Origin: Taxawa tesnikishii (nom. ined.)
Lineage: Eukaryota > Ascomycota > Dothideomycetes > Dothideales
Direction: 5' to 3'
Assembly (NCBI GenBank): GCA_030247885.1
Contig: JAPDRO010000022.1
Span: forward strand, 434,001-498,000
DNA length: 64,000 bases
Shown: positions 1 through 10,774 of the stretch, in pieces
Layout: each line of letters opens with the position of its first letter
Position numbering within the stretch: the stretch's first letter is position 1
Made by a program: the position numbers and the translations under genes
Notes under the pieces: generated by a model
The model's input: only the letters and a program-made list of their open reading frames with translations
Databases searched by the model: none
Told to the model about the DNA's origin: nothing

Positions 1-1086
1 TGGTCGAACGACGTACTGTATCGTCTTGAACCCAATGCATGTCTCGAAGCAAGGAAGAAGCTATCAGAAGGAGATATGGAATGCCGTATTCGACTTGCCT
101 GGTGTCTGTGGCCTCTCCTGCAGCTATCCAGCCTCACACTTCTACCTGTGACCGTACTGGAGATATCAGCGCATGGCTGTCAATAATGCCTTACATACGC
201 CCAATGTTCTCCAGATCGTTCGCGTCTTCGGATACAGGAAAGAAGATCCGTGGTTCTCATAGTCGGTCATTTCCGTCTCACGACATGGCCTGCAGTAGTG
301 CTTTAACGGCATGTCGAGCGGCCTCAGTGCATCGATCACCACCTTCCTGTTCCTGGCGGCCTAAGTGCCATGGCCGGCGTTTTTGAGTGAACCTTGTGGA
401 GGCTGTGCCTGCACCTTGCGTGCTGCCCACCTATCACATCGCCTGCGAGCGCCAGCCAACCACGTCATGGTGGGACAAGCATAAACAAAAGGTAACAAGA
501 TCCCCTTCCTACTCTCATACTTCTATACTGTACAAAAATTGTCGAAAAGCTCGCAGCGAAGTCACACGCATCTGCAAGATGGATTCTGAATGTGTCGCGC
601 CAGGAGCAATGTCTGGAAGGGCCGCCCCTTTCGGCGGAGGATCCCGCCGATTACCTACCTGCGTGTGTTACCCCGCCCACCAATGGGGTTTACTCACTTC
701 ACCAACTGGTTCACTACCATGCCCTATGGACCCCATGGGCTCTTCGTCTCGATTCCAGGTAGCCGGCCGGTAGCCTCCGTACGTCGTCACGCCTCATGGC
801 CTAGAGGATTGTACCATTCAACTACCTCAAACATAACTACGTACATTACAGAACATACCCGACCATACACCTACCAAGGCTTTCTTTCCTGTACAGAGTT
901 GTATTCTGCTCTTCTATCCCACCGTTGATAATTTCACGACAGCCATCTGCTTGACTGGCCCACCACCTCATCCGTCAGACTTGTAGCAGGCGTACCCAGT
1001 CACTGACTTTTCGACACTCTTCTTCTACTCGTCGCTGCGACTCATACACCCTTTGGCGGTCAAACCCTCACTGTTGTGTACCGGCA
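1..1086. other. intergenic, no supported gene
   Basis: I see no conserved coding signal here. Open frames at 39-386 and 387-773 are short, rich in Cys, Ser and Arg, and have no recognisable domain. The last 150 bases before position 1087 are pyrimidine-rich, as is usual just upstream of fungal start codons. Confidence 0.5.
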
Positions 1087-1900
1087 ATGTCTGAGCCTTT
1101 CGGTGCCCGACGCATGCGTCTCACCACCGCCGTACACGCTACCGCCAGACACTTCGACCAGGCAGAACAGGACCGATCTGCCCGTCCCACGCCCACTGCA
1201 GAGACGTCGCCAACAACTTATTTGTTCCCCGACGGAGGCTTCTCGACCGGCACGTCGCCGTCGGTGCAAGAGACAGAACGGACGTCAGACCTTGATGGCG
1301 ATGCTCACCACCACATTGTCGAACAACCGCACGCGGCAGGTGTGCAAGTTGACGACACTTCGCCCCCTCATGGGCTGTACCACGGCATTGGAGGCCAATT
1401 CGACTTGGTCAGCGGTGTCATGGGTGAATATGCCTCGAGCATCGCTTCGTCTGACCTGACGGAGGACGAGGTGAACCTCACCGATGAGGAAAGGGAAGTG
1501 GCAGCTCGACACGTCACTGAGACATTCATGCGCTTTTCTGTGCGCTCTGGGGAACGCAATACTCCTACCATAACCAGTGTTGTCACTGAACACACCTTGC
1601 CAACGCCGCTGCTTGATCGAAGCGCCTCCGACAGCACCACGACCTCAACCTCGCCGGTGCACCGCCGTCACGTCAGCTTTGCAGCCACCCCCACAAGAAA
1701 CGATGGTGAGTCCCTAACCAGAGTATTGACGGGCCCACTAGCTAAGAACATACGCAGCTTCAAGCCCGATCACTACTCCATCAAGTGGCAGGAGCAAGCT
1801 CTCTGGAGACTACTTCGACCGGGATCAGCATTGGGATACGAGCAACATGCAGAACTATTGGTTCTATGGAGAGGGAGTAGCAAGACTCGACAGAACCTAG
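1087..1900 (+). CDS. hypothetical protein, two exons
   Basis: I do not recognise this gene. The frame opens at an ATG and reads a low-complexity, Ser/Thr/Asp-rich and probably disordered N-terminal half. A clean intron fits at 1706-1757 (GTGAGT donor, CGCAG acceptor, CTAA-type branch site, 52 nt). Splicing joins exon 1 (1087-1705) to a Ser/Pro-rich second exon that passes an aromatic stretch (GDYFDRDQHW, then NYWFYGEG) and stops at TAG 1898-1900. The product is about 253 residues, with no signal peptide or membrane segment. An unspliced reading to 2040 is possible but less protein-like after the donor. No function can be assigned. Confidence 0.5.
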
Positions 1901-4648
1901 GCCGATGTCGCTTATGGGACACAGTGACTCATGCATCGACTAACATTCACTCTGCCCGAGACAACGGTTCTCACAGTGTACCAGGTCATGGTACTGCGGT
2001 GGACTCTTGTGTGCTCGCTTGGAAGGTCGCTGGACAGTGAGCCGAAGCTCGAGTTTTCCCTTTCGAACACGATCTTCGCTACGTATTATCGAGAGTTGGG
2101 AGGAATTGTTGTTAAACATCGCCAGACACAGCGATTCCGTACCTTTTGCTTTTCTTCACGACGAATCAGTTACGCGGACAACGGCCTCGATGGAGCAATG
2201 CATTTCTTGTCGGGTTTTTGCACAAAACCGCCACTTTTTCTCTCATTTTGGTGACAAAGCCACAGCACACGGCTTTCATTGCTAGTGGAGAAGCGTTTCT
2301 ATCAGCATAGGAGCGCATACTACGTACACGATGGCGTGTTTCTTGTGACACGGCTTGTGCACTGCCATCGCTGCTTAATCTCGCACGGCGCATGAGCCAC
2401 ACCCTATCAGTCTTAACGGCCTGTCTGCACAAACCTAATCTGTACCAGACAAGGTCGAGGTCCCACAAAGGCGCAGCGGGATACACTGTGTGAGGCGCAG
2501 CGCTGCATACTCGACGTCCTCACTTACAAACAATCCTTTGATGGTCAGGCTCGAGCCTATCAACGTCAAGAGTCAGGGATGAGCATGCAGCGCTCGTCCC
2601 GAGAGACAGCGGGACTTCTGAGACCAAATCGGAGTCAGGGCAGAGGGTCAATGCCAGCGGCCTAGCAGGTGCTGCGGGATCCGCTTGTGCTGTCGCTATG
2701 CGCTGCTGTGCTACACAAAGGAGTCAATGCTTGACCGTAGACGGTGGAGCTATGGCCTGCTTGGGCTGCTTTGCTCTGCCGCTGTTTCTTGCCTTACGTC
2801 TTCATTGCCACCGTCTTAGCCGTGCTCACGTTTTGCTATAGCGATAGCCACAAACGGTACGCATCCACACACTGTATTTCAAGGACAACATCTCAACTCA
2901 CACTTCGGAACTTGCGTGGATGTGTTATCCACGTGCCCGCCCCACGTTACGTCGGGCTGCTTGCCGAATCCGGGAGCCCTGTGGTTGCTCGTGCTCGCCA
3001 AGGGGCTTTGATCCCCGCGCTGTGTGACCATAACGCGCGAACATTCTCCACGCCGGATCGCGCAGGTTGGCCTCCCGGTCCAGTTCGTTCACCGGTCAAA
3101 GAAACTTCATGATGATGTGTCTAGCGGCACGGGGCAAGATCGGAGCGTGACCCAGACACTGCTCTTTTGGTCACTGAACTTCGATCCGCGCAATTCGTAC
3201 ATCTGAAGGTTCACGAACCTACTCTCGACATCCCTACCCACCGAGCGGCATGCAGATCTCTGTCAAACCCAATCAGCAGTTAGCCGAAAGATTTGATCCA
3301 GGATGTGGCTTTGCGAACTGCTCGGTAGCAGGCATGGAGCGATGCGTTTCTGGCAACAGAAGCAGGAATAGCGCGCGGCTGGCGTCCAGGTCCACGGTGC
3401 GGTTGAGCGACGCCAAACGCCCAGGAGACCCATGTCGCAGCATCGCAGGGTACCGTTGGCATCCGTTGAGTTTCGCATCCGAATTCATGCGGGCAAGATG
3501 TACGAACATTCTGTAATGCTCCTTACCAAACGCAAGCTCCAAGCTCCAAGCTCCAAATATCGACGTGCTTGCGGCACAGCACGCTAGCAGTGTGGCGCTT
3601 TGACGACTCGGTCACCAACGGCATTATCGTTGACAAGGGAAAGGATCGTCGGCAACTGCATCTTGGATAGTCGAACAATGGTGAACAATCGCATCGCAAT
3701 GTGTTCAGCTGCCACGGCACGAAAGGGTAGAAAGTGCCGCGACTGAGGAACGAATGCAACGCACGCGATGCCCAAGTGCTTGCAACAGTCAGAATGACGT
3801 CGATTCACGAGAGATGCAGCACGGAGAAGCAAGCCGTATGTGTCCCCTTCCCGGAAGGCGTCCACTTACGCTCACCTGCCGAGACACTTCCCCTGCGCCT
3901 TGTCTGCAACCCTGGCTGTCGTGTTGCTTGCCCTGGACTGATGGAGGTTGACGGCGACCCGTTGTTCCGGACAGAAGTGTTTAAGCAGAAGGCTAAGCCC
4001 ACCCAGATCTAGGGAGGCACGGACACTTCATCCATTGCGACTGGCCGCCATTGACCTTCGTTCCTAGCAGAGGTTAGCTTGTCGAATCCCTACCGACGGT
4101 GACCGACAACGAAACGCCAGCATGGAGGTGATTGCACGCCCTTCTTCCAGGCAACTTCAGCGGAGTGTGTCCTAACTCTGTTTCAAGAGCAGGTATGGAC
4201 ACGCTCGGACCTGCTCTGTCTGTCCTGATATGATGGTTAGTATCACAGGCGATGCGGTATAAGATGAGTACACTCGTTCCACTTCCTCACGCTGGCACCC
4301 GCCACTACCTGCTCACGACTATAAAGCCTTCGAGGTACGCATACCTCTCTCCTGCCAGCACGACAAAGCTGTGACAGTTTTAGATCTTCCGCACAACAGG
4401 AGGGAGAGCAACGGCAACCCAGGACTTGACTTCCTTACCTCGCTCCAGATCCAGCTTCGCAGCTCGAAGCCACCTCTTCCCATCCTGTTCCTCTACCGAT
4501 CCACCAAGCTGCTTTCTACCTCCCCAAGATCAAGTTACTCTGATCCCCCACCTCAACAATCCCTCCGTACTACCGTACTTCAATATCTTACCTATTACCT
4601 CCAACTATTCGAAGCTCCACCAAGCGCAGCCGATTGCCGTATCCAGCG
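1901..4648. other. 2.7 kb without a supported gene
   Basis: Only short, compositionally random frames are present on both strands. A small open frame at 1931-2254 with a hydrophobic stretch could be a further exon of the upstream gene, but no splice pair joins it convincingly. I see no repeats, tRNA or transposon ends. 4371-4640 is pyrimidine-rich and probably serves as 5' leader or promoter for the next gene. Confidence 0.4.
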
Positions 4649-5387
4649 ATGCCGTCCTTGGAGTTTTAGGCGTCAGGTGGAAAGGGAGAGGCAACTTCCG
4701 TTGAACACCGTTGGCTAGAATGTGATAAAGACGTCGAAAGACATGCCAGCCATGACAGTACTTCCTCGCCGGCATCGGCTGCGGACATAACAATACCGAC
4801 AGACACTCGGCGTCACTCGACATCCCTCCGGACGTTCACGGAGTTACCATCACGGACAGTGAAGAGCAGCGAGTGGTAAAGGCCCAACACATTCTGTTGG
4901 AGGTAGAGAATGGCCTGAAAGGAGTTACTGTTCCTAGCTTTAACGAGCCACGCGAAGAATACTGGAAGACAGTGCAGGAGGTTCGCTGCGATCCATCGGG
5001 ACCACAGCATGGGACCGCCTGGACTTGGCCACGATGCAGCAAGGCTGGACGTTGCGTCTGAGGAGGGTTACTCAGGCTTCATGTCAACCACATTCAAATT
5101 CGACCTTCGACCTCGGTTCCCGGTCCTGGTGAGCACTGCGGTGATCAACGCTGGGAGCCACTGCTTCCAGCATGCCTGTGGCGCCAAAGCAGCGATTCAC
5201 AGCTGCTAGACTGATGATCTTAGTTGGCACGACAGTAGGGATTGTCCTCGTTGTTGGGAGTGCTTTTCAGAACATTGACGATCTGGCGAAGCGGATGGCC
5301 TCAGAAGAACACGTCAGCAGCGTATCACCGTTTTGGATCTTCTTTGCCACCTCACCTTGTCACGAACATTTCTTGAGATGCCCCTAA
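4649..5387 (+). CDS. orphan single-pass membrane protein, paralogue of 7471-8327; frame broken
   Basis: The ATG at 4649 opens a hydrophilic N-terminus. The reading then moves to another frame near 4815, carrying the motif EPREEYW (4945-4965), and to a third frame near 4985. A short candidate intron at 5129-5170 (GTGAGC...TTCCAG) leads to a hydrophobic segment with the core GTTVGIVL (5226-5249), then an acidic tail ending at 5387. The same elements in the same order occur in the gene at 7471-8327, which is the main reason to believe this is a gene. Both frame steps are in the direction of one lost base, like those in conserved genes of this window, so sequence error is as likely as decay. Function unknown; the topology suggests one membrane span near the C-terminus. 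Confidence 0.4.
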
Positions 5388-7470
5388 TGACGAACCCCAT
5401 GCGGCACCGGTCATGTTTAGTTAGTTCGCACTTTTGACACAATCGGCTGGTTCCCGGTATTCACGAAGAGGGCGAGGGACAGGCAAAAGACAGTGGTCCT
5501 GCCATTACGCAGCACGAATCATGTTTTGCCGTCTGTTAATCCGTGTATATGGCGAGTACCAATCAGCTTATTCCACAGCTGCTTCGTGTCACATGTCGCC
5601 CGATTCCAAGAATTGAAATGCATCTAAATGGACGTATGACGGAGTCGTATGGGTGCCCCGACGTCTGCCTTCTAGCGCGGAGCAAGCAGTTTGCCAACTT
5701 TAAGGTGCAGCTTGTCACGACCGCGGTAGCCGGAGTGAAGGGGGCGCCGCTAAGTTTAGTGCCCTGGAAAGCCACGTTCGGCCCCAAAACGGGTACACAA
5801 TGGTCGATCAACAACAGCGGCGGCAGCGGCGGCGGCGGCGGCGGCGGCGGGAGCAGCAGCAGTAGGAATGCAGCCCGCGCGAAGCCAAATATCCGACCCC
5901 AAGCTTACGTTGCGTCCGGGGAGTTGTTCCGCATGGGTTCCACTCACTCCGGTTTGCAGCTGCCGTTCGGTAAGATCTGCATCCGGAGGAAACGGCCGAG
6001 ATATTAGCGCGCTCCCCGCCAGAGTGCATATTCCACGGCTCCTAGCTGATTCTGATTCCCCGCGTGAGACGACGACCCGCGACCGAGGCGTGGCCTTTGT
6101 TCAGTTTTCTTTGGTCAGGAATCCGTTAGAATCCAGGCACACCTGCATCCGGCAGCAAAAATGGGAACATTCCGAGCCCCCTTGCCGGCTGGCTCAGTGC
6201 GTAAAACTATCGCCGTGGTTGCTTTCGTCATCTGCCATCTTTGCCATAATCGCCAACATACTGGCTTGTGCTTTCTACCGTGCTTCTGTGCTTCCTTACT
6301 CAAGCAACGGTTGCATGAAGCGCAGGTGGTTCGCTGATGACTTGCGCATCTCCGCCGCCTTGATTGACAGGGGTTTGATAAAATCTCATGTCCTGCGCTC
6401 GTTCTGTGCATCCTCGCGATTGCTGCCGCCGCAAAGGCCCGCTTGGTGTCGCTTGCGAGGATTTCCCAGTGAAGATCGCGCCGACGTGCAAAGTCCCTGT
6501 CTGTGCCCGCCAATCTGGACGTCGGTACAAGGGTACCACGTGTTACGGATAAGCTAGCGGATGGGGTTGGCGGAAGGCTTCAACAGCACCAGAAACACCG
6601 CAGCGTAAAGGCTCAGTAGGCCCTGCTGCGGATCGCAAAGTCCGTGATGCACGCCAAGGGGGCGCTCCCAACGATAAACGAAGATTAGCACACCAACGGT
6701 ACCGCAAGGGAGGGATGGAAAAGCGGTGTCTTGTTGGCAACTCTACCCCGCCATCGTGTGTTTCTGCAATTGCCAGAGCTTGGCTCTTCCTTCCGAGTCC
6801 TCGTCGCCGTGCGCTAGCTTGAACGACTGGTTCTTGTTGTTGCAAGGCCCGGTTCCAAGTGCCAAAAGCTGCGTGCATGTGCGCCGCCAGCTGCCGTCGA
6901 TGATCGGTTGAGCGCAGGGATCGTGTGACCAGCGCGGTATTTTCAGTTGTCTTAACCCCAGCGGTCGCCGTGAGCGTAAGAAGACACTTTTCACTCGTAA
7001 GCCGCAAAACGAGATCCCACCGAAACGGACTGCTTCTTTCTCCACGACTAGCGGAGTCCCTTGGGCCTTTTGCTTGTAGCAAGTATGGAGGAAACGTCGT
7101 CAGCCCGCATTCAATTGGTCAGAGGCCTGCCCTGATCTCACCGTTGACCGTCGTTCCGTAAGCCGATGCAGCACTGGACACTTTCCGAAACGTTGGTGCT
7201 GGGTCAAGATGCACTGCCCTCATATTGTTCCTTGGTACTGCAGGCCGTGCGTCACTTCGTGAGTTTCTTGGAGATATATCAATCGTGCTGCTGACCGTTA
7301 CTTCTTCTTCTCTCTGATCCTCCTTGCTTCGCCATCACGATTTCCCGACAACACCGCGCTGACTCTCGGGCCATCGCAACAGTGCTCCGGTTACTCGATC
7401 CCGCCAGCATCCTCCTTCGTGCCACCACTTACAATTCGAATCAACGTCGTCCCCATACACTCATGTAACC
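5388..7470. other. 2.1 kb without a supported gene; (GGC)n run
   Basis: The open frames here (5868-6557 on the plus strand, 6543-7082 on the minus strand) have random composition and no domain. A GGC/GCA trinucleotide run lies at about 5817-5862. 7260-7470 is pyrimidine-rich and leads into the ATG at 7471, as expected for a promoter and leader. Confidence 0.4.
5817..5862. repeat. (GGC)n / (AGC)n trinucleotide microsatellite
   Basis: About eleven GGC-like units are followed by four AGC units. Translated, the run gives poly-Gly and poly-Ser, which explains the Gly-rich open frame over it. Confidence 0.8.
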
Positions 7471-8327
7471 ATGTCGTCATGGGCATCCGAACTCCGACAG
7501 GAAGAAGAGGAGATGGGCCGTTTGTTCGCCGAAGACATCTGCGACAGGGACAACCAAGTCCAGCCTGACTTCTGCTATGTTGCAGGTGTCGGTAAAGGGA
7601 TGGACCCAGTGGTCAGACACACTGGATCTCCAGACATACTGCTCTCTGTCCACAATACGCCCATCACCAACAAGGTCCTGAAGTTGGTGCGTGCCACCAG
7701 CTTCACAGAGCCGCGTGAGGAGTATTGGGCGGTGGGAGCACGAGCGTTACCGAGCGGTGTAGACGATGGAGCTTCGGGAAGCCGCTCCCTTTCTGATACG
7801 TTGGTGTCGTCCGAAGTCCATAGCCCAGGGGTGCTCGACAATGCTTGCTGGGCAGGTCCAACGTTCCAAGCTACGGGTCTTGCGGATCTTTTGTGCAAGG
7901 TATGTGGTTCTTGCCAAATGCTCTCCAGAAAAATTCCGCCTGACAAGATCCAGCCAAGACCAAGCCCGACATCAGTTCCGGTTCCGACGCCGACACCCTG
8001 GCGGACGAAGAAGACCACACAGCACTGCTGTCTAAGCCAGGTCTTCAACAGCTGCGCATGTCAGACAACTACTTGCCCACCGTTGTGAGCCGTGATGCTG
8101 CTTTTATCAATGCGTCCACGCTTGAACAAGGGTTAACAGACCTGAGAGTCGACCGCAATCCCACCCGTCCACTTCACCGCAGCATCGCATGCATCACATT
8201 GGTCCTTTGCACTGGCACGACCGTAGGCATCGTCCTTGCATCTGGTCGCCTCCGGGACATTGTCGACTTCACCAAGCACACCTGTGCCTTGAGCGATGCC
8301 TCTGCCACGGAGCGACACGGTTTTTAA
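7471..8327 (+). CDS. orphan single-pass membrane protein, paralogue of 4649-5387
   Basis: The ATG at 7471 follows a pyrimidine-rich leader and opens an acidic N-terminus, then a segment with EPREEYW (7708-7728). A candidate intron at 7900-7975 (GTATGT donor, CTGAC branch, CAG acceptor) leads into a strongly acidic stretch (SDADTLADEED, from about 7980). This is followed by a hydrophobic segment with the core GTTVGIVL (8214-8237) and the stop at 8325-8327. The coding frame changes between about 7735 and 7850 with no good intron, so the middle exon is unresolved. The N-terminal region (RHTGSPDI) also aligns with its paralogue (RHSASLDI). I know no family with this signature; the likely form is a membrane protein with a long soluble N-terminus. 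Confidence 0.5.
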
Positions 8328-8602
8328 TCTGTTCTACTCGTTTCGCATGTAGCAATACTTCCTGAGAAATAACCCCTTTAGTAACGGTTCTGCGTGCGTT
8401 TGGCGTTCGGCGGGAAGAGAAGAGGCAGGCGAGGAAGCACGGAGTAAATGTTATGCTTTCTGATCCTTTCGATCTGTAACCTTGATACCCTTCCAATCAG
8501 CACGTTCCATGGTTAACCCCACCAACGCGAGAGTAATACGCGCTGTCAGGCAGGCAATTAGTGCTTCTCGTAATGCGAACACGATGCTTGGTCATCTGTC
8601 CA

Positions 8603-10333
8603 CTATCCTTGAATAACGCCGAGCAACTCCGCAATGTTCCCGGCGCTGACATCTAGCATTAGCTTCATGTAATCCTGTTCCTTCTTCCGACCAGTCTTCT
8701 TTCTGCCATCAAAACTCGCTTTCTTCTTCCTGGCATCGATACCCTGCTTGACCATCTTGTGTAATGAAGCCGTAGCCTCCAGCCCGCCATGTCGCCATAG
8801 CATAACGAACAAGCTCTCCACCAGCACACTGACTTTTGCATTCTCCTCAACGCTCGACTGGTTTGCCGCGAAGGGTAGGAAGTGCTTCTCCAACTCCGCC
8901 TGCATCATGCTACCGCTGTTGAACTTCGGCGCCTCATGCGAGATGATAGGTCGGAGAAGGGTTTGGTTGAGTGTCGCCTGCGAATTGGTGTCTAGATATG
9001 GGGTGGGCGGGTAGGCGAACTGTTGGAAGACCATGAGAGGGAGTGGACGTACAAACTCTGTGTACAAGTCGAAGAGGTCTTCTGTATCCATGAAGCCAGC
9101 TGGATAGGCTGTGCAGAAGGGCACCAAGAGCGCAAGGAACCGCTGTCGGAGTTTGATTGATTCCACGCCGCCGTACTTTTCTATTAGATTCGCAGAAGTC
9201 TGCTCCTCGAGGTCGCCCTGTTCTTCCGCCTCCGAGTCGTCAGAAGCTGCGCGCTTTCCCTTGAAGCGGAGGCTCTCGTAGACGACGATCTGGTGGTACC
9301 GCCGAGGAGAACGTCGTCATCGTCCGGCTCTCCATCGTCATCATCGAAGTAGTCACCGAAGTCATCTTCGTCAAAATTAAGCTTCCTCCGCTTCGTAGGC
9401 TGATCGTCTTTCTTCGCCGATTCCTTCGTCTCGTCCTTCCAGACCTCGCTAAATTCAGCAAGACTCTTCTTGCTGCCATCTGCGAAGATAGCTCTCATGA
9501 TGCGCCTCTTCCCTGTTCTTCCATCGACGGCAGGATGTAGATACTGCGCAAGCAAGCTCTGTGAGACTAGCGTTCCAGTCGCCTTCTCACCGCCTTCCGC
9601 TTGACTTACGGCAGCCTGCGTCCGTTTCTCTTCGAACTCATCTACGATCACGTCAAGCATGAGATCCAGCCACAGCTTCCATCTGACCCATCTGTTGGGA
9701 TGCTTGACGCTGCAGTTGAAAGCCCAGCCGACAACGGCCCAGAAATCTTCACTGATAGCCCAGAGCGCACCTTTGTTGGCGAGCGCGAGCTTCAGCTTGT
9801 CGTCTTCATCATCAGAAAGTGACGAGTCGCGATGCTTGCGTTCACGACGAGCTGAAGAATGCGACGAGAACGAAAAGGCTGTCCTAAAGTCGGCATTCGA
9901 TGGTCCGACTATCGCATTGATCTCTCGAAGGAATGTCAGTGCGTTGTCGGATGCTTGCTTCTCGTCGTCAGAACCGGCTTTTGTGGTCATTGAGGGATGC
10001 ACCACCAGTGTTCCTGCCAGAGAAAGTATGTTTGCGGCAGGAACATAAGCTGGCAGAAAGGAGTCGCTGTTTGTTCCGTTGTCCGCTGTTACCAGCGATG
10101 ACAAGAGATCCAGTGCCTGGGAGTCTGTGCGTGTCAACACTGGTTACGACAGTCTTCGACGGGACATGCTTACACAGCTTCTCTTCCAGATAGACGGTAC
10201 AGTGCTGTTGAAGCTCGTACGGCAAAGGCTTTGCTGGCCTGTACGTCCTCCTCCGCTTTCTGCCGCTTGAAGGCGGAATCTCACTGTCCGTTGTTCGGCA
10301 GGATGAGGGTGGCGGCGACTGCGCGACCGTCAT
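8603..10333 (-). CDS. conserved protein of unknown function
   Basis: The start is ATG 10333 and the stop lies at 8603-8605. After a basic N-terminus (GRKRRRTYR) come long helical stretches rich in Leu, Trp and Phe (for example HPNRWVRWKLWLDLMLD), then a very acidic linker (FDEDDFGDYFDDDD, near 9340) and a helical C-terminal region. This resembles nuclear, HEAT-like or ribosome-biogenesis proteins, but I cannot name a family. Exon 1 joins exon 2 in phase through a GTAAGC...CCAG interval of only 34 nt (10140-10173). After the acidic linker, near 9304, the frame shifts by one base at a CC/GG pair; the downstream frame (YHQIVVYESLRF onward) is plainly coding. The protein is about 560 residues. 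Confidence 0.65.
10140..10173 (-). other. candidate 34-nt intron
   Basis: On the minus strand the interval begins GTAAGC and ends AACCAG. Removing it joins the two coding frames of the surrounding gene in phase (1 base plus 2 bases making a Leu codon). At 34 nt it would be unusually short for a filamentous ascomycete; a base miscall here is the main alternative. Confidence 0.4.
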
Positions 10334-10466
10334 TGTGAGAAAGATATCGGCGGATCAAAAGATGCTCGTCATCTGTTCTGGTATTCCAAGGGGAAGACGC
10401 GTCTTGACGCCAGAATTGCACGCTAGCATGATTCGGGCAAGCGGCGGCAGCGTGCATAACATACCA

Positions 10467-10498
10467 GTGCCGGTGCCGGTGCCGGTACCGGTACCGGT
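10467..10498. repeat. GTGCCG/GTACCG hexanucleotide repeat
   Basis: Five tandem six-base units are present, three GTGCCG-type and then two GTACCG-type, in the intergenic region. Confidence 0.8.
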
Positions 10499-10643
10499 AA
10501 GCGACAACTTTAACGTCTTTCTCCGGTTGATGCCCGGCAGCACCACGCTTGCGTGTTCGCCGTGTCTCGTAATGGAACCGCATGACTAGAACCTCACACC
10601 GCAAGGTGGTACTGCTATCGTTTCCATGTCTCCTAGCTTGTTT

Positions 10644-10687
10644 CTTCCTTCCTTCCTTCCTTCCTTCCTTCCTTCCTTCCTTCCTTC
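10644..10687. repeat. (TTCC)n microsatellite
   Basis: Eleven tandem TTCC units lie about 90 bases before the transporter start codon, probably in its leader or core promoter. Confidence 0.9.
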
Positions 10688-10774
10688 TCCTCCTCTAGAA
10701 CCTTCCCGCACCTCCCTGGGTGCTGCCTGTCCCAAAGCAACAGTAGCTATTCCTAAGGGACTGACATCAACACC

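Larger units (their letters stand above)
10334..10774. promoter_or_regulatory. divergent intergenic region with two microsatellites
   Basis: This 440-base stretch separates the divergent genes at 8603-10333 and 10775-12244 and presumably holds both promoters. It contains a GTGCCG/GTACCG hexamer run (about 10467-10498) and a TTCC run (10644-10687). The latter forms a pyrimidine tract 90-130 bases before the transporter ATG. Confidence 0.5.

Noticed and set aside
1931-2254. Hydrophobic plus-strand frame as a third member of the orphan membrane family
   Set aside because: It lacks the EPREEYW and GTTVGIVL words. A weak resemblance of hydrophobic residues is not enough.
5868-6557. 229-codon open frame on the plus strand
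   Set aside because: It begins near a GGC/AGC microsatellite, has random composition rich in Arg, Ser and Cys, no domain, and overlapping equally long frames on the other strand.
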